Shown: one piece after another, positions 48,562-58,033 of the stretch | How positions within the stretch are numbered: the stretch's first letter is position 1 | Layout: the number at the start of each line of letters is the position of its first letter | Source of the DNA: Acholoe squamosa | Taxonomy: Eukaryota; Annelida; Polychaeta; Phyllodocida; Polynoidae | Reading direction: 5' to 3' | Length of the DNA stretch: 64,000 nt | Assembly: GCA_949317995.1 (NCBI GenBank) | Contig: OX439040.1 | Location: 59,430,089 to 59,494,088, forward strand | The notes under the pieces: model-generated | The model's database searches: none | The model's input: the letters and a program-made list of their open reading frames with translations, nothing else | What the model was told of the DNA's origin: nothing | Program-made: the position numbers and the translations under genes

Positions 48562-49449
48562 TTAGAAACCAGGCATCCAATCACAGAAAATTCTTTCATC
48601 ATAATCTTCACTCTTTATTTCAATGGAATATGGGGTGCTGTTACGATGTTCACATATGATTAACAGTCCATAGCTATTTGTGCCATGATACGTTTTCTCA
48701 TACATTTTCATTGTGCAAACAACTTGAGCAATGTATTGTCCTAATAAACACTTTCTCAGACCAGTGAAGTTGTCCTTTTTACACCGTTTGTATTGCCTGT
48801 GTAAGTCTTGAAAACTTAAAGAAGTAATTTTTATTTCTATTATGACTAATTCCCTCTGTTCATGATTGAAACCAAGCAGATCTATCTCTGTTCCTGATAA
48901 TATTGCATGATCTTTCTCTGGGCACCAATTGCTGACCAGAACACCAGATGATACAAGGGTTATGTCCATTTTAAATAAATGCTCTATGATGTTCTTTGAG
49001 TCTTCATAAAAGAGATCTTGGAATGATGTTTTACCCATGGCAAAGTCCTTCAGTTCTTTGTCAACAGCAATACCTACTTTCAAGCAGTTCTGACAGTATC
49101 TCCTGTGTTTACGCCTAGTTCTGTATCCTCTGGAGATATACCTCCTCTCACTGAGATGTTTCGCCAGAAGATGTGTAATGCCTCTTGCTCTTTTTCCCTC
49201 TGCATACCACTTCTTCCCCATTGACTGAATTTCATACAATGGTGTTGGGAGTTCTATGTTTAGCAGTGAAATCCCAACAACCATTTCATGGATTGGCTTC
49301 GTAGGAGAGGTTTCTATGGTGCTAAGAATCTCTTTCCATTTTCCAACGTTCAAAACTGACAGAGCAGATACCCTATATTCCTTGGACAGATAGGGACTTG
49401 CAAATTCAATTGTACCATCGTCTACTTCATAAGCCTTCCAGGTATTCAT
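48562..49449 (-). CDS. PD-(D/E)XK nuclease, RecB/lambda-exonuclease-like
   Basis: 295 residues. The catalytic core is visible as GTEIDLLGF (Asp190), then VIIEIKITS (Glu205, Lys207), followed by a helix GQYIAQVVCTMKMY with Gln238 and Tyr250 in the place of the QxxxY motif of RecB-type nucleases. A Cys pair CQNC (about 120) with a basic RTRRKHRR stretch before it may bind DNA or metal. Such nucleases process replicating DNA ends; the herpesvirus alkaline nuclease has the same fold. The ATG is 33 nt from the divergent membrane-protein gene, so the promoters must overlap. AATAAA (TTTATT at 48556) lies just past the stop. Confidence 0.75.
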   Translation of the reverse strand: MNTWKAYEVDDGTIEFASPYLSKEYRVSALSVLNVGKWKEILSTIETSPTKPIHEMVVGISLLNIELPTPLYEIQSMGKKWYAEGKRARGITHLLAKHLSERRYISRGYRTRRKHRRYCQNCLKVGIAVDKELKDFAMGKTSFQDLFYEDSKNIIEHLFKMDITLVSSGVLVSNWCPEKDHAILSGTEIDLLGFNHEQRELVIIEIKITSLSFQDLHRQYKRCKKDNFTGLRKCLLGQYIAQVVCTMKMYEKTYHGTNSYGLLIICEHRNSTPYSIEIKSEDYDERIFCDWMPGF

Positions 49450-49482
49450 GATGGTTTAATTCTCCTCATTTCAAATTCATTA

Positions 49483-50904
49483 ATGAAAGTGAGATTGGAG
49501 ACAGTTATAACTATGAAGGCTTACACCCCAAAATCTTATAGGGGATATTCGAATCTTCAGGAACCAGAGGGGCTAAATAAATTCCAAAGAACCAAAAAAT
49601 TCATTGGAAGTGTTGGAAATGCAGTAGACCACACTGCTGATGTAGTAATCAAGCAGTGTGATGCCATAGACCGTGATCTAACTTCAACATGGAAGTACTG
49701 GGAATTCAGGATGGGAAGAATTTTCACCCCAAACTTTGTACTCCATGTGAACAGCATTATTGCTCTTGTTTTGAACATAATGCAAGTCCTTTTGATCATT
49801 GAATTTATTCGAAAAAGCAAGGGCAATTTTCAAAACATAAACACTTTTGTTATCATGCTTCCTACATACATCCAATTTGCACTCAGGCTGCTGGTACAAT
49901 TAGCTGCACTTGGTATGGTAACAGAGAATTTTGTCCAAAAGGAGAGGAAGCATACCATTTTCATGATTTACAAAGAACTTCACAGCTGCCTTCCAGTATT
50001 TGAACATGTAATTCCTGTTGTCACTTACATCATGTTTCTCTTGTGTGCTGCCTCTATTGGAGGTTGTCACTTAGGGGGGAGAACAGCACAACTTACATTT
50101 TGCAAGAACATGAACCTGTCTGCAGTTGAAGGTATAATATGCACGGCTATGGTGGCCCATATGATCCATCACCTATTGGCTATATATAATCACTATAGGC
50201 ACACAAGCTCTCTGCAAAAGAAGTGGTGCTTGGACGAAGACAATGCCGTAGAGATGAGAAATCTGAAGACTAAAAATATCATGACAGAACTGGAATCCAT
50301 TTCGATGGAAGTGACCCAGTCCATGGATTGGTGGAGGTTCAGAATGAGCAGGATATTTTCTACCAACTTGACAAATAATATCTTTAAGGCTGTAGACAAT
50401 TTGCTGGAAGGCACACAGATAATTTTGCTAGTCAGAGCTTTCCATGAAGCAAACGGGGATCTCAATAGAGTGTCTGATTGGCCTAAAGTGCTATTACCTC
50501 TTCAGATATGTTTTTTCTTAAAAATGTCAGTGGTTGCCATCATGCTTATATGGATATCCTACAGGACCTGTCAGAAAGAGCCAAAGATGAAAGTGCTGCG
50601 CCTGTTGTCTGAGCCTAAAGGATGGATTCAAATAGCAGAACATATTCTCCCATTGGTGGTGTTCTTCATGTTTGGTTTTGCATCACTGTTGACAGGACGT
50701 TGTATGGTGAATGCAGATAGGGATCCAATATGTAAATTATTTTCATGGTCTGCCATGGAGTCGATCATTATCCTCTCAGGCATAGTTATGTTCATCTATC
50801 ATATAAATGCCATATTCAGTGTGCACAAGCATGGTTCGAAATGGGAAACTAAGAAGGAAAAGTACAAAATAGACCTAACTGATACAGCCTCAAGCATCAA
50901 CTGA
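49483..50904 (+). CDS. Eight-span membrane protein with an internal duplication
   Basis: 473 residues made of two related halves, about 69-241 and 279-451. Each begins with W-x-FRM-x-RIF, then two hydrophobic segments, an EH-V/I-I/L-P segment, a hairpin ending in a Cys loop, and SA-V/M-E-x-II before the last span and a final His. Each half has four likely membrane spans, so eight in all. The N-terminal 65 residues are soluble. The duplication looks old (limited identity). No transporter or receptor family is recognised; an envelope or organelle membrane role is likely. Confidence 0.8.
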   Translation: MKVRLETVITMKAYTPKSYRGYSNLQEPEGLNKFQRTKKFIGSVGNAVDHTADVVIKQCDAIDRDLTSTWKYWEFRMGRIFTPNFVLHVNSIIALVLNIMQVLLIIEFIRKSKGNFQNINTFVIMLPTYIQFALRLLVQLAALGMVTENFVQKERKHTIFMIYKELHSCLPVFEHVIPVVTYIMFLLCAASIGGCHLGGRTAQLTFCKNMNLSAVEGIICTAMVAHMIHHLLAIYNHYRHTSSLQKKWCLDEDNAVEMRNLKTKNIMTELESISMEVTQSMDWWRFRMSRIFSTNLTNNIFKAVDNLLEGTQIILLVRAFHEANGDLNRVSDWPKVLLPLQICFFLKMSVVAIMLIWISYRTCQKEPKMKVLRLLSEPKGWIQIAEHILPLVVFFMFGFASLLTGRCMVNADRDPICKLFSWSAMESIIILSGIVMFIYHINAIFSVHKHGSKWETKKEKYKIDLTDTASSIN

Positions 50905-50963
50905 AAGTGTATTGATGATGACTTTTGTGAAATAAAACATATTAGAAATTCAGAATCATTATT

Positions 50964-53900
50964 ATGAGCCTCCTTGATATAAGAGCTAAAAGAGCGAAAT
51001 ACTTCAATGATAAAAACAAATCCAGAAATGATTTTTCTGACATTTATCTTTCAATGTTGAATGGACCTCTAGGAATAAAATATGAGGGTTCTTTCTCCGT
51101 TCTTAAGAACCTGAGAGAATTGGCTGAGCTCTGTGTTAGAGCAGTTGAAGCTTGCAAAAAGGCAAAAAATGGCTTTTATCTTCATGAAGAAGAATTGATA
51201 GCATCAATATTGACCGACCTGAAAACCAAAGGTATCGCTTTCCACCTGTTGCCATATACAACATTCTCACTCATAGGGCACATAGAACCTGACAGTAAAA
51301 GAGGGCAGGGCCTAAAAAACCTGACCAATGTTGTGTCTGATGTCATTCAAAAGTGTAAGGAAGACATATTGATGTTCAACATTTTCACAGAGAAAGACCT
51401 GGCATCTATTCTCATTCGGGAAAGTCTCCCAGATCCACTGTTTGACAGAGGGCGTCCTTCAAAGTGGAGGAAATACCTGCAGATTAGAGAAGATGAAACG
51501 GATACCAATCTGAGGGTAGGAATGTATGCTATATCACCAGCTTGCTGTGAAAGGAAAATCTGTGTTCTATTGACACAGCTCAAGCAATATGAGCAGGTAC
51601 AATTGCAAGGTGATAAAGATAACTGGCTGGAGGCTAGTGCATTGGTTAGGATAAAATTGGCGGCCAAGACATTTACCTACCCCTATACAATAGAAAAGGG
51701 CACTCTTCCTTACTCCTTTGTTTGCCTACCAAAGGACTTCTGCCACAATGTCAACCATTATATAGAAGCAGGGAACGGAAGGCGGAGTTTGAATGGTGTC
51801 ATCCTGCATCTAAAGGAAAAATACCTTCCAGATAAAATGTCATCTTCCGTCTACATAGAAAAACTGAGCAGGATGTTCCTCTGTGCTTCACGGAAAAATG
51901 AGGAAAATATGGAAATCAAACATGATGTACCATGGATATTTGCATTGAACAGTGACCCTGATAGCCCTTCCAAGTCTCTACCTGGGGGGGCTCTTAATTT
52001 CACTGAACAAAACCTATGCAAGTATTTTTGGAGGAATCTCAAAGATTTTTTTGTCCATCACATGTCAGACCTCAGAGACAATGTGTTTGCAAAGAAATCA
52101 ATCATAGGCTTTCCCTATCAATGTGGCTTCAGAAATGCCAAGCAAGTCAATGAAATGTGTCGTAGCCGTTTCAGGTCTATGGTAGAGCAGTCCAAACATG
52201 TTCAAGAAGTTCACAATGTTAGTTCTGATGAACTGAAAACATTATCTGAATTGAAGAACCAGTGGGGAGTCGATACACAGGTGCAAAACGAGTATGTTTG
52301 GTTAGAGAAACATGGATTACTAAACATACTTGACTATGGAAAACTTAGAGAAAAAACTAATCTAGGTACAGTTGTATATGAGTTTTTGCCTGTGCATTTC
52401 AAGAACTGGCAAATCATAGTCGAGCTCAAGAGATTGACAAACAAGTACCAAGAGTGCATGGAAGTGTATGAATGTAGCCAGCAAGAACAACAACGGAACT
52501 ATGAAGTTGTGAACTTGTGTAAGGAACATGTAAACTACCTGACTAAGGGTATGCTACAACCCGAGGAGATGGAAAAATACATGCATGGCTGGCTTTCAGC
52601 TCTTAAGTTGCAGACCTCCGTACTAACGGAAATGAATAACATGAATGAGCGAATAAAAAACTCACAAGCTACTGCAAAAAAAGTAGCAAGTATCTTCACA
52701 GAGGATCTTCACAAAGAATTAGAACGAGCAGGAAATTTGAACTTTGGTGCAGCTCGACCCAGCTCTGTCATCCAATGCATTCCTGCACATGGTTCTACAG
52801 AAGGGTGTAGCTCAACAATAGCACTGGCAGTCATCTCTTCCCTGACTGCACATGATGAAGAGGCTGCTCAGCACAATGTTGACATATACAGGAAAGCTAT
52901 GAAAGACAATCAATTTACAACACAGCCATTCAAGAAGCGTAAATCACCTGATGATATATCAGACATGGAAATTTACAAGAGGATCAAGAATTATGATGGA
53001 GACAAACCAAACTGCTCTATCATGGACTTGACACAGATTGAAGTGAAGTCTTCTGACATCACAGATTTGGAGAACACATATCAGTTAGATGTAGTTCAAC
53101 CTATCAACATGCAAGTGAGTTTGGCAGATTACAGAGAACTTGTCATATATTTGTTAGGGGTCCTCAAGAAGTCTGATCCAAATCTGAAAACTTTCATTAT
53201 GGCTACTGCCCACCTGTTTGCCAACACTGCCAATGCCATGTATCTTTTCACAGACAGTGGTTATGCACTTGTCAGAAATGTCTTGATCCTGCTTCTCAAC
53301 CAGATCTATGAGCAGTATGCTGACCATGTAGATGTCTACACACTGAAGAAAAACTGTTGGATTCTGTTCTGTAAACTCATTCATTACATAAACAAAAATG
53401 CCAATGGACGACTGAAATTCCTATTCAAAGTGAGGTTGGCAAGGCACGGTGACAAATGCATGGTTCCTGTGGAGGTCATCGAATCGACTGCCGATGTGGC
53501 ATATGGAAAGGAATCCACTGATACTCACAGCATGTTAAAAGCTGTTCAGGATGTATCAGAATGGAACTTAAAACTAACAGTATCGAATTCTAATTGCATA
53601 GACACCACTGATTTTGAGCATTCAAATGCAAAACTCTTACAGAATTTGAACAAATACCCCAAAGTGAAGGCATGTATTTGGAAAAGAGAGGAAAATGTTA
53701 ATCAGTTATATGGTGAAGAAGTTAATACCTTCAGGAAAGAACATTGTCCCATTTGCCAAGAACAATATTCTAACCGGCCAGTGGAAGGATTCAACTGTGT
53801 ATACAGAGATGCAGAAAGGCAGTTTCTGGAAGAGAATGGGTTGCCTCCTGGCACATCTACAGAAAATGTAGAGAACTATGAGCAATATATCCAGTTCATT

Positions 53901-54506
53901 TCAAAGAAAATAAAAGCGGAAAGCTCCAGGTTCAGTGCAGATCACAGTAACGGCATGCATATATTCCACAAGGACTGTCTACGCCGCTGGATTCAATTGC
54001 AGGCAGTAGATGTCAATGCTGAGAGCATCCAGTGTCCCTCCTGTAAAACAACAGTTTACAACCGGGAAGAGAAGGATGTTATCCTCTGTAACATACATGA
54101 AGTTGCCTGCAGACTGATGATTGGACTAAGTGACAACAGTGCCTGTCTACAGACAGACGATATAATAAACGTGAAACAAGAGAAAGACCCCTCAAGTGCA
54201 CCTCGTATATTGCATGACTTTGGTCAGTTCAATAAAGCATCATGTATTGCCCAAAGTTATTCAAAGGTGGACACAGAACATTTGCCAACCATGGACAAAA
54301 ATGAATACATGGTATTCCTTCAGAAGTATATAGATGCGACAACTCCTGAATGCAAGGAGGACATAGTGAACAAGGTCGACCACCCTTTGTCTGTATTCAA
54401 CAAATTCATGGAAAAGCCCCACTCATTGGAAAAGGCATCATTGGTAGCTGAAGTAGCACAAAGGACTTATAGACAAGGCCAAAATAAACAACAATTGTAT
54501 TGTTGA
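50964..54506 (+). CDS. Giant RING-type protein, 1180 residues
   Basis: The body (about 1-900) is large, mostly helical and soluble, with a basic KKRKSP patch near 660 that may direct it to the nucleus. From about residue 927 a RING-like zinc domain appears: CPICQEQY, then about 70 residues of insert, then HIFHKDCLRRW and CPSC. The last six ligands follow the RING-H2 spacing except that the usual third Cys is absent at its normal place. Proteins of this type are E3 ubiquitin ligases; viral ones often mark host defence factors. It could also be a scaffold with a degenerate RING. The last 100 residues are unrelated and helical. Confidence 0.75.
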   Translation: MSLLDIRAKRAKYFNDKNKSRNDFSDIYLSMLNGPLGIKYEGSFSVLKNLRELAELCVRAVEACKKAKNGFYLHEEELIASILTDLKTKGIAFHLLPYTTFSLIGHIEPDSKRGQGLKNLTNVVSDVIQKCKEDILMFNIFTEKDLASILIRESLPDPLFDRGRPSKWRKYLQIREDETDTNLRVGMYAISPACCERKICVLLTQLKQYEQVQLQGDKDNWLEASALVRIKLAAKTFTYPYTIEKGTLPYSFVCLPKDFCHNVNHYIEAGNGRRSLNGVILHLKEKYLPDKMSSSVYIEKLSRMFLCASRKNEENMEIKHDVPWIFALNSDPDSPSKSLPGGALNFTEQNLCKYFWRNLKDFFVHHMSDLRDNVFAKKSIIGFPYQCGFRNAKQVNEMCRSRFRSMVEQSKHVQEVHNVSSDELKTLSELKNQWGVDTQVQNEYVWLEKHGLLNILDYGKLREKTNLGTVVYEFLPVHFKNWQIIVELKRLTNKYQECMEVYECSQQEQQRNYEVVNLCKEHVNYLTKGMLQPEEMEKYMHGWLSALKLQTSVLTEMNNMNERIKNSQATAKKVASIFTEDLHKELERAGNLNFGAARPSSVIQCIPAHGSTEGCSSTIALAVISSLTAHDEEAAQHNVDIYRKAMKDNQFTTQPFKKRKSPDDISDMEIYKRIKNYDGDKPNCSIMDLTQIEVKSSDITDLENTYQLDVVQPINMQVSLADYRELVIYLLGVLKKSDPNLKTFIMATAHLFANTANAMYLFTDSGYALVRNVLILLLNQIYEQYADHVDVYTLKKNCWILFCKLIHYINKNANGRLKFLFKVRLARHGDKCMVPVEVIESTADVAYGKESTDTHSMLKAVQDVSEWNLKLTVSNSNCIDTTDFEHSNAKLLQNLNKYPKVKACIWKREENVNQLYGEEVNTFRKEHCPICQEQYSNRPVEGFNCVYRDAERQFLEENGLPPGTSTENVENYEQYIQFISKKIKAESSRFSADHSNGMHIFHKDCLRRWIQLQAVDVNAESIQCPSCKTTVYNREEKDVILCNIHEVACRLMIGLSDNSACLQTDDIINVKQEKDPSSAPRILHDFGQFNKASCIAQSYSKVDTEHLPTMDKNEYMVFLQKYIDATTPECKEDIVNKVDHPLSVFNKFMEKPHSLEKASLVAEVAQRTYRQGQNKQQLYC

Positions 54507-54548
54507 GAAAAAATATCTTTGTTCTGTTCAATAAAAAAAGTTCAATAA

Positions 54549-55199
54549 ATGAACCCATTTGTAATTGTTGTGAAGTCACTCTTCACTCTTATAAATCCAG
54601 CATTCTGGTACACTGTGATTGGCCTCTATATGCTCTCTATTTTGACTTTCGGCATATGCTTTGCAATTCAAAATGTGGCTGGACATATTGCCTATCTTCT
54701 GAACAAACTTGTCCATCTTTTTTCACATAAGGATTATGGCAAGCTCAGGGCTGTTGCAAGTCTGACTGATGGAACATGTGATGAATTCAAACACTTGGGT
54801 GTGATTTTGAGGTACTTTATTGCAAAAATCTTTGGGAATCCATTATGTGAGGAGATGGTGTGGTACGATTCCATAACACTAACTAGAATTTTCATATCAT
54901 ATCCGCTGTGGCTCGTCTATCCATCATTTGGTACTCAGGCTTTAGGTGTTGATGGGCTACACAAGAAATGCTCTCTTAATTTTCAGACAGATTTATGTGC
55001 AGGGGTAGTTGGTGGACAAACTATATCCCAGTTCATTTACACAAAAGGGATCTGGATTTATGTGATTTTCACAATGCTTAAACCTGTCATTGGCAACATC
55101 CTGAGAGCTTCACTCCATGTCATGAAGAAGGCACTTCACAAAATACATGATTTCATTCACAATCACTTCCCATTCAAAAGAACTAAGACATCACACTGA
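54549..55199 (+). CDS. Membrane protein, 216 residues, two to four spans
   Basis: Hydrophobic segments near residues 5-40 (long, perhaps two spans), 113-130 and 165-182, with a basic, His-rich C-terminal tail (FKRTKTSH at the end). The start ATG overlaps an AATAAA. The 3' end overlaps the convergent glycoprotein gene by 9 nt. Not recognised; likely an envelope or endoplasmic reticulum protein. Confidence 0.7.
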   Translation: MNPFVIVVKSLFTLINPAFWYTVIGLYMLSILTFGICFAIQNVAGHIAYLLNKLVHLFSHKDYGKLRAVASLTDGTCDEFKHLGVILRYFIAKIFGNPLCEEMVWYDSITLTRIFISYPLWLVYPSFGTQALGVDGLHKKCSLNFQTDLCAGVVGGQTISQFIYTKGIWIYVIFTMLKPVIGNILRASLHVMKKALHKIHDFIHNHFPFKRTKTSH

Positions 55200-56159
55200 T
55201 GGTTCCGTGATTGGTCGAGCCTCTGGTACATGGACGAGGCTCGTTACAGTATACAACAACAGAAGAGCTGCCACTATAGAAGAAACAATAAATAATGTCT
55301 TATATGCTAGATATCTAGTTTCTTCATTGTTTGCTCTTGATAGCAATTTCACAGAAACAATTGGTCCTATAAATCTATCTGTTTGTGAAGTTAAAGGCAT
55401 TCTACTGCCATGCAGTACAAATGATCTAACATTCACACTGTCATCAAAGACAACATCACCAGAGAGCATGTCCAGGAAAATGCTATTGTTATGCAGCATG
55501 GTGAAAGACACATTTGCTAATATTCCTTCTGACTCAGAATCCATTCCAAAATAAGCGAGCAAGCTGTTGTTTTCTGCCACCAATTGTACATTATGGAGCT
55601 TGATATTCTGTACTTCTGGAGAACTCGTCATGAGGACTATTGCTGCAGAGAGATATGAAGGAAGGGTAGCAAACTGTTCATTCGACTTGAGAATACAACC
55701 ACTGTTGTCAATGTCAACATTCTGGATGGACACATCCTTGTAGTCTAGAACAATAACAGTACAAGGCATGTACCCTGCATCTAAGACTGCAAGACCACTA
55801 GACAAAAGATTGACCACTCCCATGTTTTCAGATGGTCCAGAAATCCTAGTGATTGTTTGCTTCTCAACACAACTTGGAAGTAACTTTATTCCACGGTGAA
55901 CACGGACGAGCTCATGTACATACGACAGAACTTTATGTCCGCATGTGAAAGGAGATGTGAGCATCAAAGTATGTATGCATGCATAGTCAGTGCAGTTTGG
56001 CACAAAACCATCCGGTCGGAGAAAATATGGTTTTATGCCATCACTTGCAGATATTGTAGACAACTCCTCTGCTGTCCCATAATAACCAAAGCTTGTTTGT
56101 AAGACTGCATAAGAAATGCTGAAATGAATTAAAAGATGCACAAGACACAGTAACATCAT
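55191..56159 (-). CDS. Type I membrane glycoprotein, possible beta-helix ectodomain
   Basis: 322 residues: signal peptide (1-18), an ectodomain with N-glycosylation sites (NCT, NNS, NVS, NNS) and paired Cys, one membrane span at about 287-309 and a short tail. Residues about 130-260 contain repeating short strands (VSIQNVDIDNSG, IKLHNVQLVAENNS, ILANVSFTMLHNNS) spaced as in parallel beta-helix proteins, a fold used by viral receptor-binding or glycan-cleaving proteins. No catalytic residues can be assigned. The ATG is 27 nt from the next, divergent glycoprotein gene. Confidence 0.75.
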   Translation of the reverse strand: MMLLCLVHLLIHFSISYAVLQTSFGYYGTAEELSTISASDGIKPYFLRPDGFVPNCTDYACIHTLMLTSPFTCGHKVLSYVHELVRVHRGIKLLPSCVEKQTITRISGPSENMGVVNLLSSGLAVLDAGYMPCTVIVLDYKDVSIQNVDIDNSGCILKSNEQFATLPSYLSAAIVLMTSSPEVQNIKLHNVQLVAENNSLLAYFGMDSESEGILANVSFTMLHNNSIFLDMLSGDVVFDDSVNVRSFVLHGSRMPLTSQTDRFIGPIVSVKLLSRANNEETRYLAYKTLFIVSSIVAALLLLYTVTSLVHVPEARPITEPSV

Positions 56160-56186
56160 TGCCGTATCTGTCTTTGCAAATATATA

Positions 56187-57293
56187 ATGCTAATATTGAT
56201 ACTTTTTATTCCAATTTGTGCAATTGGAGCACTACATACAGAGCTTGTACCCATGAATGTCACTGCATTTTATACCAAGAATACATTCTGCCTTTCCATG
56301 AATTTTGATCTTAGATTACGTGCACATGAACCAACATTTTCAGAACCATACAGGCACAACATTCCTCAGATACCTGTCATTTTTGATGGTCCAATATGGG
56401 AGGCCTTAGACAAAGTCAGTTGTGTGTCCAAACACTTACAGTGGCATAAAGACGGATATTCCATTTTACAGTGCTATGGAAGGAATGGGACACTAAGTTC
56501 CTTTAAAGGCTCCTACATCATTTTCCAGGGCACAAAAGGTTTACGTCTTAGACTATTGCGCGGGTCTAGGTTTCAATACCACGAAGAAAGATTTTTCATC
56601 CAAGAGAAGAAAATGAAAATCACTTTAAGCAATGAAAAACATCAGATCAAGAAAATGTATCATCATCAGGGTGATACATGCTTGAGGCACTGTGAGATTC
56701 TTCCATTTGCAACATGCCATAGTGAGCCAACATTTATAAAAGATGATGATGTGATTTCATATGGTTTAGGATCTAGGCAATTTTCACTAGGGAGTTACAC
56801 AAATCACTTCACAGCTGATTTCCATCTTAGTTGTACTGTACCACCGTTCTTTCTCTCTTGTACTGAAATTTCACAAAATGGGGTATGTTACAGACGTCCT
56901 TGTAGGTTAAGTGACAGTGAGAGAACCTTTCCTGTGAATTTGTTAAAAGATGTTACTCTCGAAATGCTACCTCCAGATCCAATTCAACCTTTGAGTGACC
57001 CTTTCATCTTTTGCCTCACTCATATCAAACCGAGTGGCGTAAAGCTATGTACTGCAGCCCTTTTGCAACTTCAGACGGCTTTCAATGGTAGCTCATACTG
57101 GGAAGAGAGCAAATGGCATACCGCCAAGAGATATACTGAAGTCAAGATAGTCGAAATTGGATTACTCAACAGAATAAAGAGCCCACTATCTTTTCATGCT
57201 CTCATGGAGGGAACTGTGAGTGTTGTGGCAGTCATCACATTGTTCTTATTTATGCACACACAGAGATGGACTGTGATGAGATGGACACTGTAA
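56187..57293 (+). CDS. Type I membrane glycoprotein, 368 residues
   Basis: Signal peptide (MLILILFIPICAIGA), Cys-rich ectodomain with N-glycosylation sites (NVT, NGT, NGS), a membrane span at about 343-362 and a very short basic tail. About a dozen Cys suggest a disulfide-stabilised envelope protein. The last codons overlap the start of the next gene by 28 nt in another frame. Not recognised as any named herpesvirus glycoprotein. Confidence 0.75.
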   Translation: MLILILFIPICAIGALHTELVPMNVTAFYTKNTFCLSMNFDLRLRAHEPTFSEPYRHNIPQIPVIFDGPIWEALDKVSCVSKHLQWHKDGYSILQCYGRNGTLSSFKGSYIIFQGTKGLRLRLLRGSRFQYHEERFFIQEKKMKITLSNEKHQIKKMYHHQGDTCLRHCEILPFATCHSEPTFIKDDDVISYGLGSRQFSLGSYTNHFTADFHLSCTVPPFFLSCTEISQNGVCYRRPCRLSDSERTFPVNLLKDVTLEMLPPDPIQPLSDPFIFCLTHIKPSGVKLCTAALLQLQTAFNGSSYWEESKWHTAKRYTEVKIVEIGLLNRIKSPLSFHALMEGTVSVVAVITLFLFMHTQRWTVMRWTL

Positions 57294-58033
57294 TAAAGGA
57301 AATATGCGAGAGGTTTCAGAGGAAAGTTGTTTCAAAGAATCAGCTGCAAAATGGAGACCTAGTGGTTACATGCTTTGCATCTGACAAAGAAGTCACCCAT
57401 AGCAGTTTGAGCCTCTTGAATTTACTGAAGTTTAGTGAGTTCATAGAAACAGTTGGGCATGAACTGGTCATGTGGTGGGGAATAACAAGGATGAGGCAAT
57501 GTTGTGAGGACATTGTTGTTGTTTTATTTGGCACAATGAAATTGGAGAAAGATGAAATATACAACGTAATGTCTCTCTCAAAAGAAACGGATGGGGTTAA
57601 ATCAAGTGTAGGAACAAATCAAATAGAGAAAATTGTCCTTAGGTCACTATGCAAGTATGATGGAGATGTGTCCATAAAGACAGATAAATATATAGTATGT
57701 GACACTCATGATAACTTTATCTCCATTACACTGAGATTGATTTACAGTGGGAACAAAGACAGCATTTGCATCCCGGGAAATGTATTTGTTAAAGACATTG
57801 TTGAAAAAGCATCACAAGAAATGAAATTGAATATTACAGAGTTGACACTTCTCTCAGAACCTAGAGCTGCTTGGCAAGATGCCACCCTGTTGCTAACTGG
57901 AAAAAAGGAATTGGATTTTACAGATGGTCATGGGAGAAATACTCAAAAAGATACAGAAGGAAATCTCTTGTGGATATATGGACTGCTCATGGGACTGCTG
58001 TGTGCTGTCTTCTTTCGATGCTTGTTCATTTGA
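57266..58033 (+). CDS. Tail-anchored protein, 255 residues
   Basis: No signal peptide. The body is soluble and charged, and the last 22 residues are a membrane span (LLWIYGLLMGLLCAVFF), so a cytosol-facing tail-anchored protein. Two Cys pairs lie in the middle. It overlaps the glycoprotein gene before it and the Cys-rich gene after it (110 nt), unusually crowded even for this genome. Not recognised; a nuclear-egress or membrane-remodelling role is one possibility, given the topology. Confidence 0.7.
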   Translation: MDCDEMDTVIKEICERFQRKVVSKNQLQNGDLVVTCFASDKEVTHSSLSLLNLLKFSEFIETVGHELVMWWGITRMRQCCEDIVVVLFGTMKLEKDEIYNVMSLSKETDGVKSSVGTNQIEKIVLRSLCKYDGDVSIKTDKYIVCDTHDNFISITLRLIYSGNKDSICIPGNVFVKDIVEKASQEMKLNITELTLLSEPRAAWQDATLLLTGKKELDFTDGHGRNTQKDTEGNLLWIYGLLMGLLCAVFFRCLFI

